Assembly (NCBI RefSeq): GCF_014650055.1
Contig: NZ_BMUF01000012.1
Coordinates: 238,282 to 302,281 of the forward strand
DNA length: 64,000 nucleotides
Direction: 5' to 3'
From: Streptomyces malachitofuscus
Lineage (GTDB): Bacteria; Actinomycetota; Actinomycetes; Streptomycetales; Streptomycetaceae
The translations under genes were made by a program, and so were the position numbers. Positions 19,315 through 26,607 of this stretch are shown here, in pieces. Under the pieces are notes generated by a model that was not told where the DNA came from, searched no databases, and saw only the letters and a program-made list of their open reading frames with translations. How positions within the stretch are numbered: the stretch's first letter is position 1; each line of letters opens with the position of its first letter.

Positions 19315-19718
19315 GGGTCTCGTCGCCGCGCCCGCGGTGAGTGGGCGGGGCGGGGGTGTCCGTCCTCGGACTGGCGCGATCGGGTTGGTTGGTGGCGGGA
19401 GGGGCGCGCACACGCCAGTCACTGCGGTCGGGCACCCCCACCCCGTCCCCTCCTCGCCGTCGGCGGCTCCAGGGGAGTGGGGGTTCGGGAGCCGTCCGAC
19501 GTGGCGCGGCTCATTCACCCGCATCCGACGCTTTCCGAGGCGGTCGGTGAGGTGTTCCTGACGCTTGCGGGTCGCGGGCTGCACCAGCGGTGACGCGGGC
19601 GCGGTGAGCGGGGGCGGGCGTGCCCCCGGGCGCCCCCTGAGGGCTCCCCCGTCGCGCTCTTGACACCGTCTCCCCGCCGTGGGGTACTGCGCAGTGCGGA
19701 TTCGGGCGGTGACGGGGG
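19315..19718. other. gap after treY with a decayed gene end
   Basis: 404 bp without an intact gene. It contains the degraded dehydrogenase-like C-terminus (19480-19593), and then GC-rich sequence and the promoter region for the M14 gene. A TTGACA at about 19660-19665 could be a -35 hexamer for that gene. Confidence 0.55.
19480..19593 (+). pseudogene. C-terminal remnant of a dihydrolipoamide-dehydrogenase-like flavoprotein gene
   Basis: In frame, 19501-19593 reads V-A-R-L-I-H-P-H-P-T-L-S-E-A-V followed by about 14 residues and a stop. The H-P-H-P-T-x-S-E-A motif is the strongly conserved C-terminal dimer-interface motif of dihydrolipoamide dehydrogenases and related class I flavin disulfide reductases. 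It carries the catalytic His of the partner subunit. No FAD or NAD domain precedes it; upstream sequence in this frame loses similarity within about 10 codons and then runs into the treY 3' region. It looks like the tail of a lost gene. Confidence 0.6.
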
Positions 19719-20978
19719 GTGAGTCCGCTGCTGGATTCCCGCTATCCGACGGTGGCCGAACTGGTCTTCTCCGCCCGGGCGCTGGCCCTGCAGTGGCAGG
19801 GTCTGTGCGCGCTGCGGCAGGTGGGCGTCTCCCGCGCGGGGCGGCCGCTGCACCTGCTGTCCGTGGGCCGCGCCCGGCCCGCCGTTCTGGTGGTGGCCGG
19901 CGCCCACGCCAACGAGCCGGCCGGCGGGGGAACGCTGCTCGCGCTGGCCCAGCGGGTTCTGCACGAACGGGAACTGCGCGACGGGACGTCGTGGCACTTC
20001 CTGCTGTGCGCGGACCCCGACGGGGCGAGCCTCCATGTGACGCCGGCGCCCCGCAGTCTGTACGACTATCACATGAGCTTCTTCCGTCCCGCGGGGCCGG
20101 AGCAGCCGGAGTGGGCGCCCTCGGTGCTGCCGCCCGGCCGGCTGCCGCCCGAGACCGTCGCGCTGACCGGGGTGATCGACGAATTACGGCCCTATCTGCA
20201 GGTGTCCCTGCACGGCACCGACCTGGGCGGCAGCTGGGTGCAGCTGACGAGGGACGTGCCCGGGCTGGCCGAACCGTTCGCCAAGTCAGCGGCGCAGCTG
20301 CACATTCCGGTGGAGACGGGCGCGTCGGACGCGGCCGGCTGGCCGGCGTCCGGTCCCGGGGTGCATGTGATGCCGGCGCCGGAGGCCGCGCCGGCCTATC
20401 CGAGCCTGACCGACGACGCCCGGCACAGCACCTGGTACCACGCGCACCGGTACGGGGGACTGACCGCGGTGATCGAGGTGCCGATGTGGGCGAGCGACCT
20501 GGTGGACGACCCGGCACCGCATCCGGCCCCCGACGCGGCGATGCACCGTCTGGCGGAACGGCTGTTGCGGGACGCGGAGGAGGTGCGGCGCGTGCTGGAG
20601 GACGTGGGGCCGGGGCTGGGCGACGGGTCCGGGGGCGCCGACGGTCCGTTGCTGCGGGCCGCCACGTGGGGGCTGGAGCTGGTGCCGGGGCTGGCGGCCG
20701 ACCTGGCCCGCACGCCGGCCGCCGACGGGACGCGGGCGTACGTGGGAAGCGTGGACGCGTTCGCGCGGCGGGTGCCGCTCAGGGCGGCGGCGATGCTGCG
20801 GCGGGCGCTGGGGGCGACGGACGCGGGGGCGGCGGCGCGGCTGGAGCGGCTGGTCGCGCTGTGGAGCGACGCGTTCGCTGCGCGGTTTCGGGCGCGGTGG
20901 GTTCCCGTGCGTCATCAGGTGGAGCACCAGTCCCGTACCGTCCTGGCGGCAGCCCACCACGCCCGCGACCACACATAG
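19719..20978 (+). CDS. M14-family zinc carboxypeptidase (paralogue 1), contains a TTA codon
   Basis: A 419-aa metallocarboxypeptidase-like protein. The zinc motif H-x-x-E is in VVAGAHANEPAGG (His63, Glu66). The third ligand is probably the His in LQVSLHGTDLGG (His165), and a Glu in VIEVPMW fits the general base. It has no signal peptide, so it is probably cytoplasmic or exported by another route. Codon 156 (20184-20186) is TTA, the rare leucine codon read only by the bldA tRNA, so translation should depend on development. The start is GTG at 19719 (MSPLLDSRYPTVAEL). A clear paralogue lies convergent at 21664-23016. Confidence 0.85.
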   Translation: MSPLLDSRYPTVAELVFSARALALQWQGLCALRQVGVSRAGRPLHLLSVGRARPAVLVVAGAHANEPAGGGTLLALAQRVLHERELRDGTSWHFLLCADPDGASLHVTPAPRSLYDYHMSFFRPAGPEQPEWAPSVLPPGRLPPETVALTGVIDELRPYLQVSLHGTDLGGSWVQLTRDVPGLAEPFAKSAAQLHIPVETGASDAAGWPASGPGVHVMPAPEAAPAYPSLTDDARHSTWYHAHRYGGLTAVIEVPMWASDLVDDPAPHPAPDAAMHRLAERLLRDAEEVRRVLEDVGPGLGDGSGGADGPLLRAATWGLELVPGLAADLARTPAADGTRAYVGSVDAFARRVPLRAAAMLRRALGATDAGAAARLERLVALWSDAFAARFRARWVPVRHQVEHQSRTVLAAAHHARDHT

Positions 20979-21247
20979 CCGCCCCCACCGCGGCAGCTGC
21001 GGGCAGTCATGCCATTGGGGCGGCACGGGTGGGCGCAGCGGCACCCGCCAAGCGCCGGTAAGCGAACCCACACCCGGCTCACCTGCGCACCGGCGCACCT
21101 ACGTGAGGTCCGCACCGTGGGCGGGTAGCGGCCCGGTGGGTGGTCGCGCAGCCCGGCGCTAGCGGGGTGCCGTCGCGCCCACCCGTGCCGCCCTGGGGGC
21201 ACCTCCCAGGCCTTCAGGGCACTGGGGGAGGCACGACTGCCCGCGGA
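20979..21247. repeat. intergenic block with a long inverted repeat and family B, copy 2
   Basis: Between the convergent M14 and inhibitor genes, two 29-nt arms (21018-21046 and 21165-21193) are reverse complements with 2 mismatches, enclosing about 118 nt. Outside them, CTGCGGGCAGTC near 20997 and GACTGCCCGC near 21235 also pair. Bases 21195-21244 are the reverse complement of family B copy 1 at 5600-5649 (45 of 50 identical). The region is non-coding and could fold into a very long hairpin that ends transcription from both sides. Confidence 0.75.
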
Positions 21248-21667
21248 TCACTGCTGGGGCAGGTCGAAGATGGGGCCGGTTCGGGCGGCCAGGGTGCAGG
21301 GGTTGGGGAAGGTTTCCGTGTAGGCGACCGGGCGGTCGCGCCACATGCCGTGGGCGTGCGCCGTCACCGGGGCGTAGACCATCGGGCAGATGGCGTCCTG
21401 CGACGGGACGTCGGCGATGCGCCCGTCCGCCGCGGCCAGCGACGCGCAGGCGTCGGCCGCCCGCCGGTGCTCGCCTCCGGGCGGGTCGCAGCGCAGCATC
21501 GTGCCGTCCTCCGACGCGGACGGCGTCTCTCCGTGGCTGACCGTGAGCATCAGCCAGCTCTCCTGGGCGGGGCGCGCGGAGTTCGCCCGCGCGGGTGCCG
21601 CACAGGCGAGCAGGACGAGGGCGGCGGCCAGTGCCGTCCGTACCGCTTTCACTGAGGTGTGCGTCAT
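21248..21667 (-). CDS. ssi: subtilisin inhibitor-like protein (SSI family)
   Basis: A 139-aa secreted serine-protease inhibitor. A signal peptide (VKAVRTALAAALVLLACAAP, cleavage near ARA) precedes the SSI domain. Recognisable blocks are LMLTVSHGE, LRCDPPGGEH, DACASL, AICPMVYAPV and YTETFPNPC. The reactive-site loop CPMVY has Met at P1, as in the classical SSI that inhibits subtilisin, rather than the Arg/Lys of trypsin-type inhibitors. Four Cys allow the two expected disulfides. The ATG overlaps the stop of the upstream M14 gene (ATGA), so it is translationally coupled to a carboxypeptidase that carries a TTA codon. A secreted S8 protease is encoded 12 kb away. Confidence 0.92.
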   Translation of the reverse strand: MTHTSVKAVRTALAAALVLLACAAPARANSARPAQESWLMLTVSHGETPSASEDGTMLRCDPPGGEHRRAADACASLAAADGRIADVPSQDAICPMVYAPVTAHAHGMWRDRPVAYTETFPNPCTLAARTGPIFDLPQQ

Positions 21668-23016
21668 TCCCGTTGCATCGGCACGGCGGCCCCCGAACCC
21701 CACCCCGGCTCACCCGAACGGGAGGGTTCCGGCGTGCGCCGCGCGGCCAGCGCGAACGCGGCGAGTACGACCCGGGTCTGGTACTCGGCCTGACGCGCGA
21801 CGGTGATCCACCGCGCCCCCAGGGCGTCCCGGTAGTCCGCGCACCGCGCGTCGATCAGCCGGTCCAGCTCCGGCAGCGCCCCCGCCGGATCACGCCCCGC
21901 GCGGGTCACCAGCTGGTGCAGCAGCCCCGCGGTGCGCAGGGCCAGCCGCCGCCCGGCGAGGCGCAGGGCGGTGAGACCGGCGGTGTCCATGGGCGGCAAC
22001 GGATGTGCAGAATCGTTCCGGCAGTCGGGGTCCCAGGCGTCGGCGAGTCCGGGGCAGACCAGTAAATAGTCGTCGACCGGGGCGAGCAGCCGCGCCGCGT
22101 CGGGCACACCCGAGAGGTACGGCCGGATCCGGGCCGTCAGACCGCGCAGCACCCGCGTGTCCTCGCGCAGCGTGCGGCTGACCGAGCGCAGCTCCGCCTC
22201 CGCGTCGGCGTGCGGGGAGCCGTCCCCGACGGCCGGCACGCCCCACATGGGCGCCTCGACGACCGCGGTGACGGTGCCGTACCGGTGCGGGTGGTACCAC
22301 GTCGACTCGACGGCGGCCTCGGTGATCGCCGCGGCGAGGTCACGGCGGTGCGGGGGCGGGATCCGGTAGACCGCGGGGCCGAGTCCGGGCCAGTACAGGG
22401 CGTCGTAGGCGCCGAGCTCGCGCGGGATCCCGAGGCGGCCGGCGATGCCCGCGACCCGCCGGTCGAGGCCGGGCAGGTCATGGGTGAGTTCGACGAAGCC
22501 GCCGCCGACGTCGACCCCGTGCAGCGAGCACTGGAGGAACGGCCGCAGTTCGTCCTGGAGGGCGAGCAGGGCGCGGGTCTCCGGCAGTGCGGCGGCCGCG
22601 GCGCCGTCGGGCAGCCATTCGGGTTGTTCCAGGAAACCGGGCCGGAAGAAGTTCCGGAAGTGGTGGCCGAGGGTGTACGGGCCGGTCAGCCAGCGCTCGT
22701 TGCGGCGCAGGCCGTCGGGGTCCAGGCAGAGCAGCAGGTTCCAGGTGGCGTCGGCGCCCTCGGTGAGCCGGGGATCGGCCAGGGCGCGCTCGGCCAGGCG
22801 CAGTACGGTGGCGCCGCCCACCGGCTCGTTGGCGTGCGGTCCGGCGACGACGAGGGCCTGGCGGTCGCCGTGGCCGATGCTCAGCAGCCACAGGGGAATG
22901 CCCGCGCGGGAGGCGCCGACGCGGCGCAGCCGGGCCTCGCGGGGATGCCGGGCGACGAGGGCGGCGGCCCGCGCGCCCAGTTCGTCGACGGTCGGGTAGC
23001 GCAGGAGGGGCGGCAG
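21664..23016 (-). CDS. M14-family zinc carboxypeptidase (paralogue 2), CTG start, contains a TTA codon
   Basis: A 450-aa paralogue of the gene at 19719. The zinc motif is in VVAGPHANEPVGG, with the His in LQCSLHGVDVGGG and a late Glu in VVEAPMWGVP. The frame has no ATG, GTG or TTG ahead of the zinc motif, and a TGA closes it at about 23029. I place the start at CTG 23016, 5-6 nt after a strong GGAGGT. This gives MPPLLRYPTVDEL, which lines up with MSPLLDSRYPTVAEL of paralogue 1. Using the first GTG (22821) would delete the catalytic HANE. Codon 318 (22063-22065) is TTA, so bldA dependence is expected. The stop overlaps the inhibitor ATG. Confidence 0.82.
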   Translation of the reverse strand: MPPLLRYPTVDELGARAAALVARHPREARLRRVGASRAGIPLWLLSIGHGDRQALVVAGPHANEPVGGATVLRLAERALADPRLTEGADATWNLLLCLDPDGLRRNERWLTGPYTLGHHFRNFFRPGFLEQPEWLPDGAAAAALPETRALLALQDELRPFLQCSLHGVDVGGGFVELTHDLPGLDRRVAGIAGRLGIPRELGAYDALYWPGLGPAVYRIPPPHRRDLAAAITEAAVESTWYHPHRYGTVTAVVEAPMWGVPAVGDGSPHADAEAELRSVSRTLREDTRVLRGLTARIRPYLSGVPDAARLLAPVDDYLLVCPGLADAWDPDCRNDSAHPLPPMDTAGLTALRLAGRRLALRTAGLLHQLVTRAGRDPAGALPELDRLIDARCADYRDALGARWITVARQAEYQTRVVLAAFALAARRTPEPSRSGEPGWGSGAAVPMQRE

Positions 23017-23133
23017 GGCACACCTCCACGAAGTGGTGCCGTCTTCTCACCAGGAGTGCAGGGGGTACGCACAGTGAGTCACGACTTCGGGGGGTACGTC
23101 AACACCACGGCGGGCACAGGGATTTGACGGGGG

Positions 23134-23685
23134 TCAGTTCACCGCGAGCCGGTAGGTGATCTGGCCGAAGCCGACCTGGTCGCCCTCGCGCACGACGGCC
23201 GCGCCGACCACCCGGCGTCCGTTCACCGTCGTGCCGTTGGTCGAGCCGAGGTCCCGCAGCACCCACAGGCCGCCCTGGTGACGGAGCTCGGCGTGCACGC
23301 GGGAGACCGTCTCGTGACTGATGCGCAGCCCGCTGGCGGGATCGCGCCCTATGCGCAGCGGGTGTCCGGCGGCCGGATGCGGCAGCAGCAGCTTGGGCAG
23401 CTTCTCGGCCTGCCAGGCCCGGCGCAGCCGCACGGTGAAGCCGGACACCGCCTCGACCGTGCCGAACACCATCCGGGAGAAACGGTTTTCCCTCGGGAGG
23501 TCGGCGGTGAGCGCGGCGAGTTCGTCGGAACGCCGCGCGGCGAGGGCGAGTTCCATGCGCCGGATGAACGTGTCGTGCGACAGGCGGCCCATGGCGACAC
23601 CGTCCCGCAGCACGCTCAGCGCCTTGTCGCGCTCCGCGTCGGACAGCCGCGCGGGGTACGTGTGGAACTCGAAGGACGACGTCAC
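23134..23685 (-). CDS. DUF1707 and FHA domain protein
   Basis: A 183-aa cytoplasmic protein. Residues 10-62 are a DUF1707 (SHOCT-like) module (PARLSDAERDKALSVLRDGVAMGRLS, then FIRRMELALAARRSDEL). Residues about 108-180 are a forkhead-associated domain with LRIGRDP, SHETVSRVHAEL and DLGSTNGTTVNG. FHA domains bind phosphothreonine peptides, so the protein probably reads Ser/Thr-kinase signals. No kinase or phosphatase gene is adjacent. It is upstream of, and divergent from, treZ. Confidence 0.9.
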   Translation of the reverse strand: MTSSFEFHTYPARLSDAERDKALSVLRDGVAMGRLSHDTFIRRMELALAARRSDELAALTADLPRENRFSRMVFGTVEAVSGFTVRLRRAWQAEKLPKLLLPHPAAGHPLRIGRDPASGLRISHETVSRVHAELRHQGGLWVLRDLGSTNGTTVNGRRVVGAAVVREGDQVGFGQITYRLAVN

Positions 23686-23859
23686 GCTGTTGATTGTCGG
23701 TCAGTGACGGCCGGACTGTCCAGAAACCGGGGAAACGGCCGGGACACGGGGACACCCGGCGACACCCGCCGCAAAAGGGAGGATCCCCCGGCGAATTGAT
23801 CTCCGATGACGCACGATGGACGGGCTACATCACGGTGAGCAGACGAAGGGGAACCGTCC

Positions 23860-25605
23860 GTGCAGTTCGAGGTGTGGGCACCGCAGGCCGGCAGGGTGAC
23901 GCTCCAGTGCGACGGCGTCACGCGCGCGTTGGAGCGCGATCCGCAGCGTGAGGGGTGGTGGAGGGGGGAGGCCGAGGCGCACGACGGCTCCCGGTACGGC
24001 TTCGCGCTGGACGACGGTCCGGTACTGCCCGATCCGCGCTCGCGCCGCCAGCCGGACGGGCCGGACGGACCGAGTGCCGTCGTGAACCACGACCGTTTCG
24101 CCTGGCGCTCGGAGTGGGCCGGGCGTCCGCTCCCCGGAGCGGTGCTGTACGAGCTGCACGTGGGCACGTACACGCGCGAGGGCACCTTCGACGCCGCCGC
24201 CGAGCGGCTCAGTCATCTCGTGGACCTGGGGGTGACGCATGTGGAGCTGATGCCGGTGTGTCCGTTCCCGGGCCGGCACGGGTGGGGGTACGAGGGGGTG
24301 TCGCTGTGGGCCGTGCACGAGCCGTACGGCGGGCCCGAGGGGCTGAAACGGTTCGTCGACCGGGCGCACGGCCTGGGACTCGGCGTCGTCCTGGACGTCG
24401 TGCACAACCATCTGGGGCCGTCGGGGAACTATCTGCCGCAGTTCGGCCCGTACTTCACGGACGCCCATCACACCCCCTGGGGCGCGGCGGTCAATCTGGA
24501 CGCGCCCGGCTCCGACGAGGTGCGCGCCTACCTCGTGGACAGCGCGCTGGCGTGGCTGCGGGACTACCGGATCGACGGGCTGCGGCTGGACGCGGTGCAC
24601 GCGCTGGTGGACACGCGCGCGTCCCACTTCCTGGAGGAGCTGTCCGGGGCGGTGGACGCCTTGGCCGCCGACACCGGCCGTCCGCTGTTCCTGGTCGCCG
24701 AGTCGGACCTGAACGACCCCCGGCTCATCACCCCCCGCGAGAACGGCGGCTTCGGGCTGCACGCGCAGTGGAACGACGACTTCCACCATGCCCTGCACAC
24801 CGCCGTGACCGGTGAATCCCGCGGCTACTACGCCGACTTCGCCCGCGCTCCGCTCGCGGCCCTCGCCAAGACGCTCACCGGCGGCTTCTTCCACGACGGG
24901 ACGTACTCCAGTTTCCGGGGCCGGCACCACGGCCGCCCGCTGGACCGCGACCGGGTGGCCGCGCACCGGCTCCTCGGCTACAGCCAGACCCACGACCAGG
25001 TGGGCAACCGCGCCCAGGGGGACCGGCTGGCCGCGCTGGTCTCCCCCGGGCTGCTTGCCTGCGCGGCGACGCTGACGCTGACCGCCCCCTTCACCCCGAT
25101 GCTGTTCATGGGCGAGGAGTGGGCGGCGGGCACGCCCTGGCAGTTCTTCACCGACCACACCGACCCGGAGCTCGCCAAGGCGGTGAGCGCGGGCAGGCGG
25201 CGGGAGTTCGCGGCGCACGGCTGGGCCGAGGAGGACGTGCCCGATCCGCAGGACCCCGCCACCCGCGACCGCTCCTGCCTGGACTGGTCGGAGCCGGACC
25301 GCGATCCGCACGCGCGCGTGCTGGCCTGGTACCGGCTGCTGGTCGCCGTGCGTCACGCACAGCCCGACCTCACCGATCCCGACCTCGGCGACACCAAGGT
25401 GGCCTACGACGAGGAGCACCGCTGGCTGGCCTTCCGGCGCGGCGACGTCCGGGTCGCCGTGAATCTCGGGGACCGGCCCGCCGCCGTCCCCCTGGGCGTC
25501 CCCGGGGCGCGGATCCTCGCCGCGTGGGAGCCCGTGGAGACGCCGGGCGCGGACGGGGTGCTGCGACTGCCCGCGGAGTCGGCGGTGGTGCTGCTGCAGG
25601 AATGA
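23860..25605 (+). CDS. treZ: malto-oligosyltrehalose trehalohydrolase
   Basis: A 581-aa GH13 enzyme that cleaves trehalose from maltooligosyl trehalose, the last step of the TreYZ pathway. It has an N-terminal CBM48-like domain beginning FEVWAPQAGRVTLQ, the barrel with nucleophile Asp in IDGLRLDAVHAL, acid/base Glu in FLVAESDLNDPR, and third acid in SQTHDQVGNRAQG. VCPFPGRHGWGYEGVSLWAV is diagnostic for TreZ. It starts at a GTG with little sequence to spare. Together with glgX and treY it completes glycogen-to-trehalose conversion. Confidence 0.96.
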   Translation: MQFEVWAPQAGRVTLQCDGVTRALERDPQREGWWRGEAEAHDGSRYGFALDDGPVLPDPRSRRQPDGPDGPSAVVNHDRFAWRSEWAGRPLPGAVLYELHVGTYTREGTFDAAAERLSHLVDLGVTHVELMPVCPFPGRHGWGYEGVSLWAVHEPYGGPEGLKRFVDRAHGLGLGVVLDVVHNHLGPSGNYLPQFGPYFTDAHHTPWGAAVNLDAPGSDEVRAYLVDSALAWLRDYRIDGLRLDAVHALVDTRASHFLEELSGAVDALAADTGRPLFLVAESDLNDPRLITPRENGGFGLHAQWNDDFHHALHTAVTGESRGYYADFARAPLAALAKTLTGGFFHDGTYSSFRGRHHGRPLDRDRVAAHRLLGYSQTHDQVGNRAQGDRLAALVSPGLLACAATLTLTAPFTPMLFMGEEWAAGTPWQFFTDHTDPELAKAVSAGRRREFAAHGWAEEDVPDPQDPATRDRSCLDWSEPDRDPHARVLAWYRLLVAVRHAQPDLTDPDLGDTKVAYDEEHRWLAFRRGDVRVAVNLGDRPAAVPLGVPGARILAAWEPVETPGADGVLRLPAESAVVLLQE

Positions 25606-25616
25606 CGGGCCGGCGG

Positions 25617-26558
25617 TCAGGGCATTTCGTCGCCGTCCCTGAGGTCCGTCACCCGCTCCAGCATGATCGGTTCCCAGGCCCGTCGCAGCCGGATACGCAG
25701 CAGCGGCGGCGGGCCGGCAGTGCGGCCGGCGAGGGCGTCGGCGAGGTGGACGACGGCGTCGCAGCGGGCCAGCCAGAGGCCGCGCAGGCAGGGGCGGGCG
25801 CCGTACCCGGCGAGGGTGGCGGCGCGGACGGCGGCCGGGGCGCCGACGGCGACCGCGAGGCCCGCGATGTCCTCGGCGGGGTCGCCGACGACCGCCGCGT
25901 CCCAGCCGAGGACGCCGCGCACCCGGCCGTCCGCGCCGACCAAGAGGTGCTCCCCGGTGAGCGCGCGGTGGACGAGGACCGCCGTGCCCGGCTGGGCGGC
26001 GAGCTGGACCGCGGCGGGCGGGGTGAGCTGGTCCAGCCGTCCGGGGTCGAACTCGTCGGCCCCGGCGAGCCGTTCGGCGGCCTCTTGGGCGGCCCGCCGC
26101 AGGGCCTCGAGCGATCGCGGGGCCACGCGCGGCACGCCGAGTGTCTCCGCCTGCCGCGCCGGCACCTCGCGCAGCCCCGTGAGCAGCCCGGACAGGTCGG
26201 TCTCACCGACGGCGGAGACGGTGTGCTCCTCCGCCGTCCCGCCGGGCAGCCGGGTGTCGAGGGTGCAGAGCAGTCCGGGCGCCCACTCGCCCTGTGCCAC
26301 CGCGGCCGGCAGCGCCATCGGCACGTGCGGCCGGACGAGGTCGCGCAGCCGTGCCTCGCGGCGCCTGCGGACGCTCGCCTCGCGGTCCGGGGCGAGTCGC
26401 AGCACATGATGGGCGCCGACCCACCACGCGGCGGGCCCGGCTCCTTCGGTGACGGGCCGGACGTCGGGTCCGGCCGCGCCGCCCGTGCCACTGCCCTTCA
26501 GCAGGGAGCGGGCCAGTCGGCGGACGGTGTCCGCGGTGGGTGTCGGTGCCTGGGTCAT
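25617..26558 (-). CDS. APH-fold protein with degenerate catalytic loop
   Basis: A 313-aa protein with the general aminoglycoside-phosphotransferase pattern: AWWVGAHHVLRLAPDREASVRRRREARL in the N-lobe, then VLVHRALTGEHLLVG where the family has H-G-D-x-x-x-x-N, then VRGVLGWDAAVVGDPAEDIAGL where the metal-binding Asp lies. In the catalytic loop the Asp of HxD is replaced (H-R-A) and the Asn position is His, so the phosphotransfer base is missing. The distal W-D and the following D-P are kept. It may be a pseudokinase or bind ligand only. It ends 12 bp from treZ, convergent. An M24 peptidase gene lies upstream on the same strand. Confidence 0.72.
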   Translation of the reverse strand: MTQAPTPTADTVRRLARSLLKGSGTGGAAGPDVRPVTEGAGPAAWWVGAHHVLRLAPDREASVRRRREARLRDLVRPHVPMALPAAVAQGEWAPGLLCTLDTRLPGGTAEEHTVSAVGETDLSGLLTGLREVPARQAETLGVPRVAPRSLEALRRAAQEAAERLAGADEFDPGRLDQLTPPAAVQLAAQPGTAVLVHRALTGEHLLVGADGRVRGVLGWDAAVVGDPAEDIAGLAVAVGAPAAVRAATLAGYGARPCLRGLWLARCDAVVHLADALAGRTAGPPPLLRIRLRRAWEPIMLERVTDLRDGDEMP

Positions 26559-26607
26559 GTCGCGCCATTGCCGATCGGGGAGGCAGGGAGGGGACGTCGG
26601 GGGCCGT

